Under the pieces are notes generated by a model. That model did no database searches. It saw nothing but the letters and a program-made list of their open reading frames with translations, and was not told where the DNA came from. A stretch of 64,000 nucleotides of DNA from positions 75,850,213 through 75,914,212 of the forward strand of contig NC_087064.1 in the NCBI RefSeq assembly GCF_963678635.1, in the 5' to 3' direction. Shown here one piece after another: positions 48,777 through 60,815 of this stretch (position 1 is its first letter; each line of letters begins with the position of its first letter). The DNA is from Symsagittifera roscoffensis (taxonomy: Eukaryota > Xenacoelomorpha > Acoela > Convolutidae). The position numbers were made by a program, and so were the translations under genes.

Positions 48777-50489
48777 GGTTGACCAAAAATAATATCAGGT
48801 GACTTTATAAGTTTTCTGTGTAAAATGTAGTCGAGTTGTCCTCATAATAACGATTTATCATTATTTTAGAGAATATAAAGTACGTTCCGTTGAAAGTCAG
48901 TTTTTTCTTTAAGAAGTTTAATTTCAATGTTTTTTTTTGCTGAAAATTATTAGGAATGCATCTTTAAAATGCATTTCTGTAACTTGTATTAATCTTTTGG
49001 TTTTTTGCTATCCAACAGTTTTGAAAAGTCAGTTAGCTATTTTCAGTTAACTATTTATTAAAACTATAGTCATTTTATTTTTATTGATCGTAGTTGGAAG
49101 GAACAATGGTGTAGGGTCTTTCAGTTTTAGTTTTTCAGTTTTAGTTTTCTAAAAATTTCAAAAAGCGTGTCAGTGCCAGGAAAAAATTATCTGATTTTTT
49201 TCGTTTTTAGAAGTTCAAACTGAACTTCAGAACTAACTTTCCTAAGACATAAAATAATTTTATATTAACTGGTGTGTATGGCTCACTAACCAAATCTTTC
49301 TAACTACTATCAAATATACAAAAAATACCCTGAAAATTGAAAAAAAAAGTTTCAGAAAGTTTTTGATCTGTTTTAATATTGTTTGATTTGTTCCTATCTT
49401 TATATTGTATTATAAAATTTGCGCGATTCAAACCTATATATGGTAGCGTGAAATAAAAAAACCTTCCTAACTTCTTTTTAAATTTTCTAATGTGAATTGA
49501 TTTGCTTGTTTCTGGAAAAAAAACATATTCTTGGCGGTAATCTCTATCAGTTGTTTCAAAAACTCATCGCATTCTTCCTCGTGTTGTTTTACCGTCAAGT
49601 AAAAAATTTTTTTTAGCCCTTATCACTTCAAGTAACTTATCTTTTAGTTCTTGAGGTTGTTTTTGAGCTGTCAGTATTTTGGATTTGTCTTGATTTTGAT
49701 TTATTTTTGGACAACTTTTCTTCATCATAGTTTCCTAATCATCTTTTCGATCAAAATTGTTTTAGTGCATTCAATTTTGCATCATCAATTTTTTTGTGAC
49801 TGTCTTAATTTGCGTTGGAAAACATGGATAGCCTTACTGCTCGGAACTTTCAAAAAAAATTTTGCAGAAAAAAAGTGTTGTTTCAATTTTTTTGTTCGTC
49901 TTTTCGATGCTGTCTGTGGAACATCTTTCCAGGTTCATTAAGTAAACACATAAAATTCCTTCAGCTGCAAAAATGGTGAAATTGAACTTAATTTGTAAAA
50001 TTGGAAGATTCAAAATTTACAAAAATGTTTCAAAGAATAGCCGTATTTAAATCGACAAACTGATACCATTTTCAGTTTGTTATGAAACCGTTCCTAAGAG
50101 CTCTACCCTTTTCCCATTTAGCAGACTTTCTTATAATTGATCTTCATTTTTTAACCGAGGTTTTTTAAATCAACTTTTGCAAATCCAATTGCTCTACTGA
50201 TTCTTTTTAATTGCTCAAAGAAGAACAAAAATAATGATAAATCAGTGGCAAAAGTGACAAAAAATGAGCAATAAACTGATGTTTTTTCTATACAAATTTG
50301 TATGTTTTACCGAAAGACACTCTAAAAAAAATTTTCAACATATGACGCAACTTGAGTTTCTTCCTTTGGTTTTTCTCATAAGAACAAACAAAAACAACAT
50401 GAAGATGTTTTTTCTTTAAGGCTTGTAAAAAAAATTTGTAAAATCACTTATAACAGTGAAAAACTTACAATTTGGGTTGATTATTACAG
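48777..50489. other. AT-rich, no gene recognised
   Basis: Frames here are short and of low complexity. The segment ends with the acceptor-like TTATTACAG before the exon at 50,497. Confidence 0.4.
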
Positions 50490-50496
50490 TAGCAAA

Positions 50497-50627
50497 ATGG
50501 ATAAAAAAGAGTCCCCACAAACTTGGGCGCAATTTTTGTACGGTTACTTTTCTTCTCCAGTGGAAAACCCAGATAGTAAGGGAAAAAATGCTTGCCATTT
50601 TTGCAGACCAAGCCTAAAGAGACCCAG
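50497..50627 (+). CDS. probable first coding exon of an unrecognised gene
   Basis: ATG follows a TTATTACAG acceptor by 7 nt, with A at -3 and G at +4. The frame stays open for 43 codons and ends at a consensus donor CAG/GTAAGG in phase 2. The peptide is hydrophilic, with Trp10, aromatic FLYGYF and a CxxxC-like C-H-F-C. I do not recognise the family. The composition is clearly less AT-rich than the surroundings. Later exons could not be linked; those near 62-64 kb are candidates only. Confidence 0.4.
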
Positions 50628-51045
50628 GTAAGGGTTCAGGAGCAATTGAACTTGTTATGTTTTCGCCAAATTCTAAAGTAAAACTTTGAAGCATGATGGA
50701 TGAAACTTATTAGCAAGAGATAGCCTAATCAAAAACAATACGATTTGGTTTCATTTTCTTCTAAAAAGTTAAACGAGGTTAGTAGTAGGTGTTTGAGCAC
50801 AGCCCAATCCGGGAGTGGGGTGAATAGGGCTCCATGAGGACCAAAGAGCATAATCCTCTAGCCTGTTCTAGAACGTTTCAAACGGGTCATTACTTAGTCT
50901 AGATTGTTCCAAAACTTTCATACAAATGTACCGATATGAATAGCACCAAAATTTCAGTATGAATAATTGAAAATTACTTACTATCTCCAAACAATTGAGT
51001 TCTTTATAGCGTTTAAACTTTTACCTGTAGTTGTTGGCTAGTTTC

Positions 51046-51843
51046 AACGGGATAAATTTAAAAAAAAACTAATGAGCTATACTTCATTGAAACACACTGA
51101 CTGACTTAACAGTCTGAGAGCTCCATATAAACACAACCTTGGGCAAAATCAGACAAGTAGAAAAACCCGTACATACCAAGAAGTTAGAAAGTACATACAT
51201 GTAATTTAAACTGCAAAGCTTGAGAATTTGAGCCAAATTTACTATTCAAATATGAATTTTTTGACCAAAAACTTCAACATGAAGGTTGCTCATCAAAAAA
51301 AACCTCACACAAAAACATATAAGTCGAACTTGACCTCATTATTTTCAGTATAACTCATCAAGATCATAAGAAATCAACTTATATCTCATTAACTGTGAAC
51401 TTTTTGACCATAGTTATAAACATCAAAGTTGCTCAGCATCTAAAATTATGTATTAAAAAATTTGCACTGTTCAAGTTTTGCCTTATCATATGTAGTATGA
51501 CTCATTAAGGTCAAGTTACATCATCCTATATATCAATAATTGTTGATTTTTGAACACAAGTATGAACACAAAACCTGCTAGCCATCGAAAATTATGTTTG
51601 AAAAATATGCACAGTTCGCGTTTTGCTTCATCATATGTTTTATGATTCATCAAGGTCATTTTACATCATCTTATATCTCCTTAACTGTTAAATTTATGGT
51701 GAAAAATGTACGGGTTTTTCTACTTGTCTGATTTTGCCCAAGGTTGTGTTTATATGGAGCTCTCAGACTGTTAAGTTAGTCAGTGTGTTTTTATGAAGTA
51801 TAGCTCAGTAGATTTTATACATTTTAAGTTATCCTGTTATGAC
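51046..51843. mobile_element. inverted-repeat element (MITE-like), ~100-130 bp arms
   Basis: The left arm (about 51,046-51,175) and right arm (about 51,705-51,843) are reverse complements with very few mismatches in the inner 100 bp (for example AGCTCCATATAAACACAACC against its complement). The interior consists of copies of the surrounding ~150-bp tandem repeat. No target duplication could be fixed because the ends are blurred. Confidence 0.75.
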
Positions 51844-52300
51844 GATTTAAAAAAAAGCTTACCAGCAAACTTTTTTTCTAAAACACATTGCATTTGTTAA
51901 TTTTTGCCCCATCATACGCAGTTTGTCTCATGAAGGTCAAGTTATATCATCTCCTATCACAAGAAATATTGTTTTTTGGACCAGAAAAAGGAATATAAAA
52001 CATAATAGTTGTCCAGCAAAAAAAATCTATGCGAAAAATTGTACGTTTAGTATGACTTATCGAGATCACTTCAAAATATCTGTTATCTTAATACCAAGTA
52101 GTTTTGATCATAAAGACATAATACTTGTTGCCCTATACCAAAAACTTTGATTATGAAACATTTGTCGGTTTTTGCAACTTCATAATTATTATGACCTATC
52201 AAGGTCACTTTACATCATTTATCATCTCAATTTTATCTGATTTTTTACTATGACTATAAAAAAACAGCCTTGAACATTATGCTAAGAGTTTTTGAAAATT
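51220..52300 (+). repeat. diverged ~150-bp tandem array
   Basis: Recurring blocks: ATGACTCATCAAGGTCA-like, TTACATCATCTTATATCTC-like, then TTTGACCATAAGTAT-like and GTTGCTCAGCATC-like. About six degraded units lie both inside and to the right of the inverted-repeat element; one further trace is at about 53,585. Confidence 0.7.
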
Positions 52301-52453
52301 TAAATTATCCATAAATAAGTATAAATTATGACCCAATTACATTATGTTACATCGCTTTGTAGCTCACTTTTTTTATTTATGACCAAATAAATGAAAAACA
52401 AAATTGCTCAAAAAGTATTAAAGAAACAGTGTTCATTATTCAATTTTGTTCTA

Positions 52454-53558
52454 GGAACTTCTAGTGTCACACCCTCAGATCGTGTTTTGTATTCAAGATG
52501 AGAGAAGCAAGAAAAAATCACGAGGAGAAACAAAATGCTGTGGACAAAGATAAACTCGATGAATTGCTTGCAGTTTTACCAGCAGATCAGAAACGATCGA
52601 TCCGGAGAATAATCGACAACAACTGTTCCTTGTGGCTAACTTCGCTGCCCTTGTTGAAAGATAATTTTGATTTGTCAGCCACAGAGTTCAGAGACGCTCT
52701 ATGTGTCAGGTACAGAAAACCACTCAAACGTTCTTTCTCGAGATGCGATGGATGTCAACAAGATTTTGACTTACAGCATGCACTTTCTTGCAAGAAGGGC
52801 GGACTGGTAACACTACGACACAACGAAATAAGAGACGCAGTGGGCGATCTTGCTTCAATTTTGTGGAAAGATGTGAAAAGAGAACCTGTCGTAAAAGAAC
52901 CAGATATAGAAAATGGAACCCCGGCACTAATTGCAGATCTTTCAGCTCGTGGGGTTTGGGATAGACAGTCGGCTGCGTCGTTCGACATCCGTGTTACAGA
53001 CACTGACGCTCCGTCTTACCAAAACCGCAATCCCATGAATGTACTGAAAACTGCAGAGATTGAAAAGAAAAATAAGTATGGACCGGCTTGTGAAGAAAAG
53101 CACATGTCTTTCACTCCACTTGTCACTTCAATAGATGGTGTTTTGGCACCGGAATTCACGTTTTTCCTCAAACGACCAGCAGATGGTCTGGCATCAAATT
53201 GGGACCGCCCATATAGTCATGTCATGTGCTGGGTGAGATGTAGAATTTCATTCGCTATACTAAGAGCAACCAACATTTGCATCAGAGGCACAAGATCCAA
53301 ATGGCGATCCCTCGGCGTTGAGGACGGTTACACAATTGGAATGGCATTCTAAAAATTCACACGCTGTTAACTGGGGCTTTCATCGCGCATAACTGACTCC
53401 TATGACATTAGAATTTCGACACCATTTGCATAATATTTCGAAGAATATGAGATGTTTGAAGATAAAAACACAGGATGACAACTGTGAACAAGCAACGAAA
53501 AACGTTTCCTTGCACCATTCGAAACCAATTTATTTTGATTTGATGAGTTAGAAATTTG
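52454..53558 (+). mobile_element. 5'-truncated retroelement copy A (endonuclease end only)
   Basis: It matches copy B from 59,772 to about 61,004 at roughly 97-98%, but lacks 145 bp (equivalent to 59,814-59,958). ATTTTGTTCTA flanks it at 52,443-52,453 and 53,559-53,569, an 11-bp target-site duplication. The surviving frame 52,498-53,352 (284 codons) carries the CX2CX7HX3C zinc motif and the restriction-like endonuclease core (ADL...FDIRVTD...EKKNKY). Being 5'-truncated, it cannot move itself. Confidence 0.88.
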
Positions 53559-53569
53559 ATTTTGTTCTA

Positions 53570-55048
53570 TCATTATACAAGACAAGTCTCATCAAGATCA
53601 TGTAAAATTGATTGTTATTGCATTGTCTATTATTTTTTTGAAAACAAACAAGGTACTTCCTGTGCAATTTGATGAAAAATTCATTTTATGAATAAAGCAA
53701 TTTCCGATCTGTAAAAAATGAACTTTTTTAGATTGAAAAACTAAATTGCCTCTCAACTAAATATTTTTGTTTTTAAAAATTTCAAAACAAACACTCTGAT
53801 TTAAAAAATGAATAGGAAAAAAGAAGGGTTTTATTTTCTGAGAAACGATGAAAAATGATGAAAAAATGGTGAACAACTTTTTTGTCTAAATGAGCCTTGA
53901 ACAGAACTGATTTTCCTTTTTCACATAGCAGTTTGCAATTAAGAACTAGTGCTTTTATTTTAAATGAATCACTCCTGAAAACCAATTTTTAGCCTCAAAC
54001 TGGGCAAAAGGCTCACAAAACGCAAAGATTTTTTATTTCAATCCAAATTAAAAAGACACTTGTTTGCTTTTTAAAATTTTTAGTGAGGAACATGAACAAA
54101 GTAGAAAAAAAAAACAAATTTTATAAGAGGTTAATTGAGCTGCAATTGTTTGTAATAATTGTATCCAGAAGAAAAGAGAATTTAAGTCAACCGAGCGCTT
54201 GAACCACATCGGGCGCATCACAAATTTTTATGAGGTTCGATAGATTTCTCGAAAAAACCTAAATTGTAGTAAGCCTTTTAAATGTAATTTCCTGATTAAA
54301 GGGAAACTTGAAGTACAGCTGAAAGCTATCACTCTAATAAATCCGATTTTTTTTTCATGAAAACTGAATGGACGCAAAAAAGATCATAACATCTTTTTGT
54401 TTCAATTACATTTTTTTTAAAAAGCAACCTATAATTATAATAAATTAAACATAGAGCGAAGTAAAAAAAATACACTCATGATTTATATGCTTTAAAACTC
54501 AATAAAAATCAATAAATTATAAAAATTATAACTTTTTTTGATATTTTTTTCTTGAGATCTTTTGTTTCATTTTTTGGAATTATAACAAAACATACGAAAA
54601 TCTTATACCAGTCAGAACTTTATACCATCTTTGATTTGTACAAGGTAGCTATGGTTGTAGATATTGAGACACAATTGAATAAAAACAGACATAGATAGGG
54701 AAACTTAAAGAACATCAATTGAGCTCTGCTAACAATAACAAGAATAATTGTAGAAAATAGAAACTCTTCTAAAATAGGAACTGATTGTTTTTTACAGATT
54801 GAAGTACACAGCAAGATGAGCAAAGCATGCTTATTAGAACTAAATCTTAGAACACCTGTCCGAGTAAAACAAAATTTTAAATGCAATTTTATTATCTAAG
54901 CCTGCACTATTTTTTCAATGCAATTTTTTGAAATAAAGAAAACCGCGTTTTCCTGAAATGGCATATATATCACTAATGTATGGGAAAGATATGTTTTTAG
55001 GAATGTGACAGTATTCAAATTATTCTTGCCATTCAACTCATTGTGCAA
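53570..55048. other. AT-rich intergenic, nothing recognised
   Basis: Low-complexity A/T sequence without a supported gene. Confidence 0.4.
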
Positions 55049-55990
55049 ACGGACCGAACTCAAATTGATTTGATTCCAGCTAAATGAAACAAAATTGTAG
55101 CGGATTTGAGGGGATTTTTTTTCAAGAAAGGAGTTTCTGCATAAAAAAAAATAAAAACATTTTGAAAAGAAACTTTTGTAATAGAACGTCTGCAAATTGT
55201 TTTTTGATTTAATAAATAACAGCAAGTTCAAGATTTATCGAATTAGCTATCGTATAAGAAAATCATCAAATTAAACACTATTGAAAAATCGCAACGGTGC
55301 ATCTTCCTAAGCTGTTTTTCAATCGAAAATAAACTTGTAGAGAAAATTAGGTCAATAAATTATAAGCTTTGGCTTGAAATGTCTACTTTCGTAGCAAAAG
55401 TAGTTAAGTTCAGTTTGTATAGCTTAATCAAAAGAAAAAAAGAAGCTAGAATTAGCAGCAAAAATTGAAAATACAGTAAACAAGTTTTCATTCTTCTATC
55501 AGTTTATCAGTTTACATGAATCAACGGACCGAACTAAAATTTTTTTGATTCCAGCTAATTGAAACAAAAATTCGGCAGATTTGAGGGGATTTTTCCAACG
55601 AAAAGAGTTTCTGCATGGAAAAAATAAAAAAACTTTGAAAAGAATGTTTTGAAATAGAACGTCTGCCAATTGTTTTATGATTTCGGAAATAACAGCAAAT
55701 TTAAGATTTGTCAAAGTACGATCATTTAAGGAAATCATCAAATTATATACTCACAAAAACCGAAACAATGCATCTTTCTGAGCCGTTTTTCAATCAAAAA
55801 CAAGCCTGTAGAGAAAATTAAGCCACTAAATTATAAGTTTTTGCTTGAAATGTTTACTTTCATGAGAAAAATAGTTAAATTTAGTTTGTATAGTTTAACC
55901 AAAAAAAAATAAAAGAAGCAAGAACTAGCACCAAAAAAATGAAAATACAGAAAAAAGTTTCCGTTCTTCTATCAGTTAACATGAATCAAT
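55049..55990 (+). repeat. 475-bp tandem duplication, two diverged copies
   Basis: Copies start with ACGGACCGAACT at 55,049 and 55,524 and share GATTTGAGGGGATTTTT, AATAGAACGTCTGC and ATAAATTATAAG-type blocks to about 55,990. No coding role is evident. Confidence 0.85.
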
Positions 55991-57290
55991 TTTGTATTTT
56001 AAAAAATAGATATCTCATTTGACAAATTAAACTAGGTTCAAAGTTTGTATAACAGTCTCTAATTTTCTATATTTTGGTTAATTTAAGTCTAATAGTTTTA
56101 ACCTACTTCACCTACTTCTAAAGTTTTTCTGCGAATAGTATCAATGTTCTATCGTTATTTGACTGTGGATAGAATTTCAAAAATTGCAAGAAAATTTTTT
56201 GTTTAACAAACATTTTTGTTCGTCTTCAATTGTTTGTTTCTACTTCATTTGTTCTGGGTAATAAAAAATTAAAAGTCCAACTATCCTAAAATTATTTTAG
56301 TTGTTTTTGCTTTGACAAAGTTAATGAAGATAAAAGCTACATTTATTCTTAATTCAGAACACACTGATGTTTCTGCATTCAACAGCAACTAATCAATTTT
56401 TCTTAGAATATTTCTCACAGTACCTCTTAAAATTACATAAATAACTGATTGTTTTCAATAAAAAAAGAGATTTATTAGATTTGGTTAACATTTAGGTTCC
56501 AATTAGACGTTTCACTCAATTTGTTACCACAAACCGTAGATACGTTTTAGTCAATTTGTTCTCAATATCATTGAAAGGAAAAAACGATTTTTTGTTCTTA
56601 CAGATTTTAATAATTGTATGATCTGATAAATATATAGAAAAATTGTCTAGGTTTATACATGTTTGTATTAAAAAGGCGAAATTTATCAAAATTTCAATTT
56701 TTTTTTGCGTACAACTTGAATTTAAAAAATATTTCGATGCTAAAAGCAGAAAAATGATGAAGGCAAATTCAAAAAAATAAAATAATTGTTTTTAATTGTC
56801 CATATATCAAAAATTTATTAACATTTAAGTGAGTTAAACGTTTCAACTCTTTCAATGTTTTTTTTTTGCAGAAAACAATTTTTTTGATATTGAGTTTTTT
56901 ATAGGTACTAAGCGAGTTAATTGAATTATAACTAATAGTTAAATTCGCAAAAAAACAGCAGTTTGCGTAAGTTGCAAAATATGTTTCAGCCTAAATCAAT
57001 AGCAAGAGAAAAAACAGTAGAACAGAAAATGACAGTGATCAGAATTGAACATATTAAAACAACAAATTTTCATTATGCAAATAATAAATTTTTCAGCAAA
57101 CTAATTTTTTCATGAACATTAAGATATTGAGCTTCTCTAACAACAGCTGAGCTAAGATGTTTATTTCGAGAACAAAATATGACTGTTTTGTTTTCAGAAT
57201 AAGAACACATCCGAGCTGAAAACAATTTTTGAAACAAAAAAACTACATCAATAGAATTGAAGGCTCATGATCAAAAAAAATTATAACTAA
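55991..57290. other. AT-rich intergenic, nothing recognised
   Basis: No gene or strong repeat was recognised before the retroelement target site at 57,291. Confidence 0.4.
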
Positions 57291-57407
57291 TATCCGGTAA
57301 TTATATCGTTATTACGTGCATAAATTATCTCCGGTAATCAGAATTAGCACGTGTCTTGTTAAACAAGAAAAGAAAAGGAAAAAAAAACAACAACAACCAC
57401 AACAACT

Positions 57408-57717
57408 TTGACAACTATTGCAACTATTGCAACTATTGCAAATATTGCAACTATTGCAACTATTGCAACTATTGCAACTATTGCAACTATTGTAACAATT
57501 GCAACTATTGCAACTATTGCAACTATTGGAACTGTTGTAACTATTGCAACTATTGCAAATATTGCAACTATTGCAACTATTGCAACTATTGCAACTATTG
57601 CAACTATTGTAACAATTGCAACTATTGCAACTATTGCAACTATTGGAACTGTTGTAACTATTGCAACAATAGCAACTATCGCAACTATTGCAACTATTGC
57701 AACTATTGCAACTATTG
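57408..57717 (+). repeat. 9-bp minisatellite with 117-bp higher-order unit
   Basis: About 34 units of CAACTATTG. Variants (AAATATTG, TAACAATTG, GGAACTGTTG) recur with a 117-bp period (13 x 9), for example GCAAAT at 57,438 and 57,555. Because 9 is a multiple of 3, all six frames stay open over most of it, giving artefactual Asn-Tyr-Cys or Thr-Ile-Ala repeat proteins. Confidence 0.95.
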
Positions 57718-57742
57718 AGGAGTTTGTCAACCCCGACACGAA

Positions 57743-58362
57743 ATGATGAGGAGAAGCGACAGAGCAATAAGACCGCCGTCTTATTTTGGTTTTCGTGATC
57801 ACTCGGAAAAAAATCCAACTGAGGACTCCGTTTCTGCGTCGCAGAGAGTTAGTGACGATGAAAAAGAGGATTCATACAACGAAACTGAAGACAAATTAGA
57901 AAATGAAGAACAACATACTGGGGCGACTCAACAGCTTCGTGTTATGACTCTCAGCGAGCAAGACCATTATCCTGTCGTACTCATTACCGAAAACGTCACA
58001 AACTGTTTGTTTGACGCCTTTGGAGGGTCTCTCGACATATCTAAGGAAGTTCAAGAAACTGAATGGGGGAACAGATGGACTGTGAGTGTGAACCTCCAAG
58101 ACAAACTGTATTTAATCCCGGGGGAAACATCGGCCGTAAATACGTTGATCTTTTAACGAAAGAAGTCTGCCGATTGAACCAAAACGAATGTTCAGAACGA
58201 CTTCTTATTTTCAGCCGATTAATCTTACTGCGGGACCCAATGACAAAAACCACACGTGATGTGAGAGCTTTGATAGGAAGACGACTTGAAGACTGGGAAA
58301 ATAGTAAGTTCAATATTCTACTACAAGAAGCCAAACGATGCTCACAAAAACAACCGAGGTAA
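57743..58362 (+). pseudogene. retroelement N-terminal region (frameshifted)
   Basis: The frame from ATG 57,743 is rich in Asp/Glu/Ser and then continues, after a frameshift at the G-run 58,120-58,124, in the frame that runs to 58,362 (conserved-looking KYVDLLTKEVCRL...LIGRRLEDWENSKF). No nuclease or zinc-finger domain was recognised before the RT. It belongs to copy B. Confidence 0.6.
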
Positions 58363-58389
58363 CCTATGAAAAAAAAACAGATCTGAAGA

Positions 58390-59581
58390 CGAGCACACCG
58401 CAGTGGTTTTTGCACGAATGATGATGGAAGGGAAAGTTCGGTCTGCCATGCGTTGGCTGACAAGCAGATCTGGCGGAGGTTTGCTCCATCCAAATGACGA
58501 AGTTTTTGATTCCACAACAAAAACAAGAAAATTAGTCATTGACATTCTGAAAGAAAAACATCCCGTAGCAAAACAGTCAAAAGAAGAAGCAAGAATACAA
58601 GTAGACAGCTTACCTGAGTTAGTAACAGTAACCATCACTTCTTCTCATATAGAAAAATTTGCGAGGTCAATGCACGGTGGAGCCGGACCTTCAGGAACAG
58701 ATTCGGAACACTGGAAAGACGCATTTCTTCGATTTGGAGGACACAGTTCGGCTTTGAGAGACGAAGTGGCAGCGCTGATCACAAAGATAGCTAACGAAAT
58801 TATTCCATGGAACCAAATACGAGCATTGATGTCAGGTCGTCTGATCGCTTTGGACAAGTGCCCCGGAGTTAGACCCATTGGCATAGGTGAGTGTTTGCGA
58901 AGAATAATGTGTAAATGTATGGCCGAAGCGACCAAAAAAGATCTCAAAGAAACCTGTGGATCTCAACAACTTGCTTGTGGTGTGAAAGCAGGAATAGAAA
59001 GAGCTGTACACGCAGTGGAGGAGTTGTTTAATAGCACCAAAGAGGACGGACATGGTTTTCTATTGATGGATGCCTCAAATGCATTCAATGCATTGAACAG
59101 GGAAACGGCTCTATGGAATGCTAGAATAATTTGGCCAAGGTGCTCACGATTTCTTTTCAACACTTATAGAGGGTATGCGCCGCTAATTGTTGCAGGAACG
59201 ACAGAACTTCTTTTCAGTAGTGAAGGCACTACACAGGGTGATCCACTAGCGATGTTATTCTATGGTGTTTCATTGATGCCATTGATTGAATCACTCAAAG
59301 ACCGAGATAAGTATTTACAAACATGGTATGCAGATGATTCGGGAGCTCTCGGCGCACTAGAAAACCTGGTTGAATGGTTGTCATCTTTGACTGAAAACGG
59401 CCCGAAGTATGGCTATTACCCCGAGCCAAGCAAAAGTTATTTGGTTGTTCACCCGAACTTTGTTGAAAAAGCTCATCAATTGTTTGACAGGTTCGGCATC
59501 AGAATAGTTAAAGGTAGAAGATATTTGGGCGGATTTATTGGCTCTGATGAAGGCAAAATTCGTTTCACTTTAAAAAAAAGG
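58390..59581 (+). pseudogene. retroelement reverse transcriptase
   Basis: After a frameshift at the A-run near 58,370, the frame carries RT motifs in order: RPIGIGECLRRI, the catalytic DASNAFN (about 59,069), TTQGDPLAML, the catalytic YADD (59,327-59,338), and PSKSYLVV. All catalytic Asp residues are present, so the domain was functional recently. The frame is lost at the A8 run 59,574-59,581; the true continuation (VQDWLDCLGELSKL...) lies one base out of frame. Confidence 0.85.
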
Positions 59582-60815
59582 TCCAAGATTGGTTGGATTG
59601 TCTTGGCGAGTTGTCCAAATTGACAGAAAAAGAACCTCAAGCTGCTTTAGTTGGATTAACAAGATCACTGCAATGCGAATGGAATTTTGTTCAGAGAGTA
59701 GTCAAAGATACGTCGCAGTTGTTTGCTCCACTCGAGAAGATGTTGGAGGAAAACTTTTTGCCGAGCTTATAGGAACTTCTAGTGTCACACACTCAGATCG
59801 TGTTTTGTATTCACTTCCTGTCAAAATAGGGGGACTAGGTGTGCAAAATCCAATTGAAGGTGCCGAACTAGCATTTTCCACTTCACGTGAAGCAACCGAC
59901 TGTCTCGTGAGTTCGATCCTTCTCCAAGATGATTTCGACCAAACTCTACACAAAACAAAGATGAGAGAAGCAAGAAAAAACCATGAGGAGAAACAAAATG
60001 CTGTGGACAAAGATAAACTCGATGAATTGCTTGCAGTTTTACCAGCAGATCAGAAACGAGCGATCTGGAGAAAAATCGACAACAACTGCTCCTTGTGGCT
60101 AACTTCGCTGCCCTTGTTGAAAGATAATTTTGATTTGTCAGCCACAGAGTTCAGAGACGCGCTATGTGTCAGGTACAGAAAACCACTCAAACGTTCTTTC
60201 TCGAGATGCGATGGATGTCAACAAGATTTTGACTTACAGCATGCGCTTTCTTGCAAGAAGGGTGGACTGGTAACACTACGACACAACGAAATAAGAGACG
60301 CAGTGGGCGATTTTGCTTCAATTTTGTGGAAGGATGTGAAAAGAGAACCTGTCGTAAAAGAACCAGATGTAGAAAATGGAACCCCGGCACTAATTGCAGA
60401 TCTTTCAGCTCGTGGGGTTTGGGATAGACAGTCGGCTGCGTCGTTCGACATCCGTGTTACAGACACTGACGCTCCGTCTTACCAAAACCGCAATCCCATG
60501 AATGTACTGAAAACTGCAGAGATTGAGAAGAAAAATAAGTATGGACCAGCTTGTGAAGAAAAGCACATGTCTTTCACTCCACTTGTCACTTCAATAGATG
60601 GTGTTTTGGCACTGCAGTTCACGTTTTTCCTCAAACGATTAGCAGATGGTCTGGCATCAAAATGGGACCGCCCATATAGTCATGTCATGTGCTGGGTGAG
60701 ATGTAGAATTTCATTCGCTATACTAAGAGCAACCAACATTTCCATCAGAGGCACAAGATCCAAATGGCGATCCCTCGGCGGTGAGGACAGTTACACAATT
60801 GGAATGGCATTCTAA
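59582..60815 (+). pseudogene. retroelement zinc motif and restriction-like endonuclease
   Basis: The C-terminal part of the polyprotein. A linker (to about 59,750) is followed by another frameshift at the A4/T5 runs 59,750-59,759, then an open frame to TAA 60,815. It contains CDGC...H...C (CX2CX7HX3C, from 60,207), RHNEIRD, and then an endonuclease-like core with conserved acidic residues in ALIADL and SFDIRV followed by EKKNKY. This enzyme type nicks target DNA to prime reverse transcription. It is 97-98% identical to copy A. Confidence 0.82.

Noticed and set aside
52443-53569. Independent host gene at 52,498-53,352
   Set aside because: It is nearly identical to the endonuclease end of copy B and has target duplications; it is a truncated retroelement.
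54620-55231. Minus-strand frames of 88-111 codons
   Set aside because: Low-complexity Phe/Lys/Asn translations of AT-rich sequence; part is a tandem repeat and the second copy is not conserved in frame.
57312-57818. Cys/Asn/Ser-rich or Thr-Ile-Ala repeat proteins in several frames
   Set aside because: They are produced by the 9-bp minisatellite, which is open in nearly every frame; no start context or conservation supports them.
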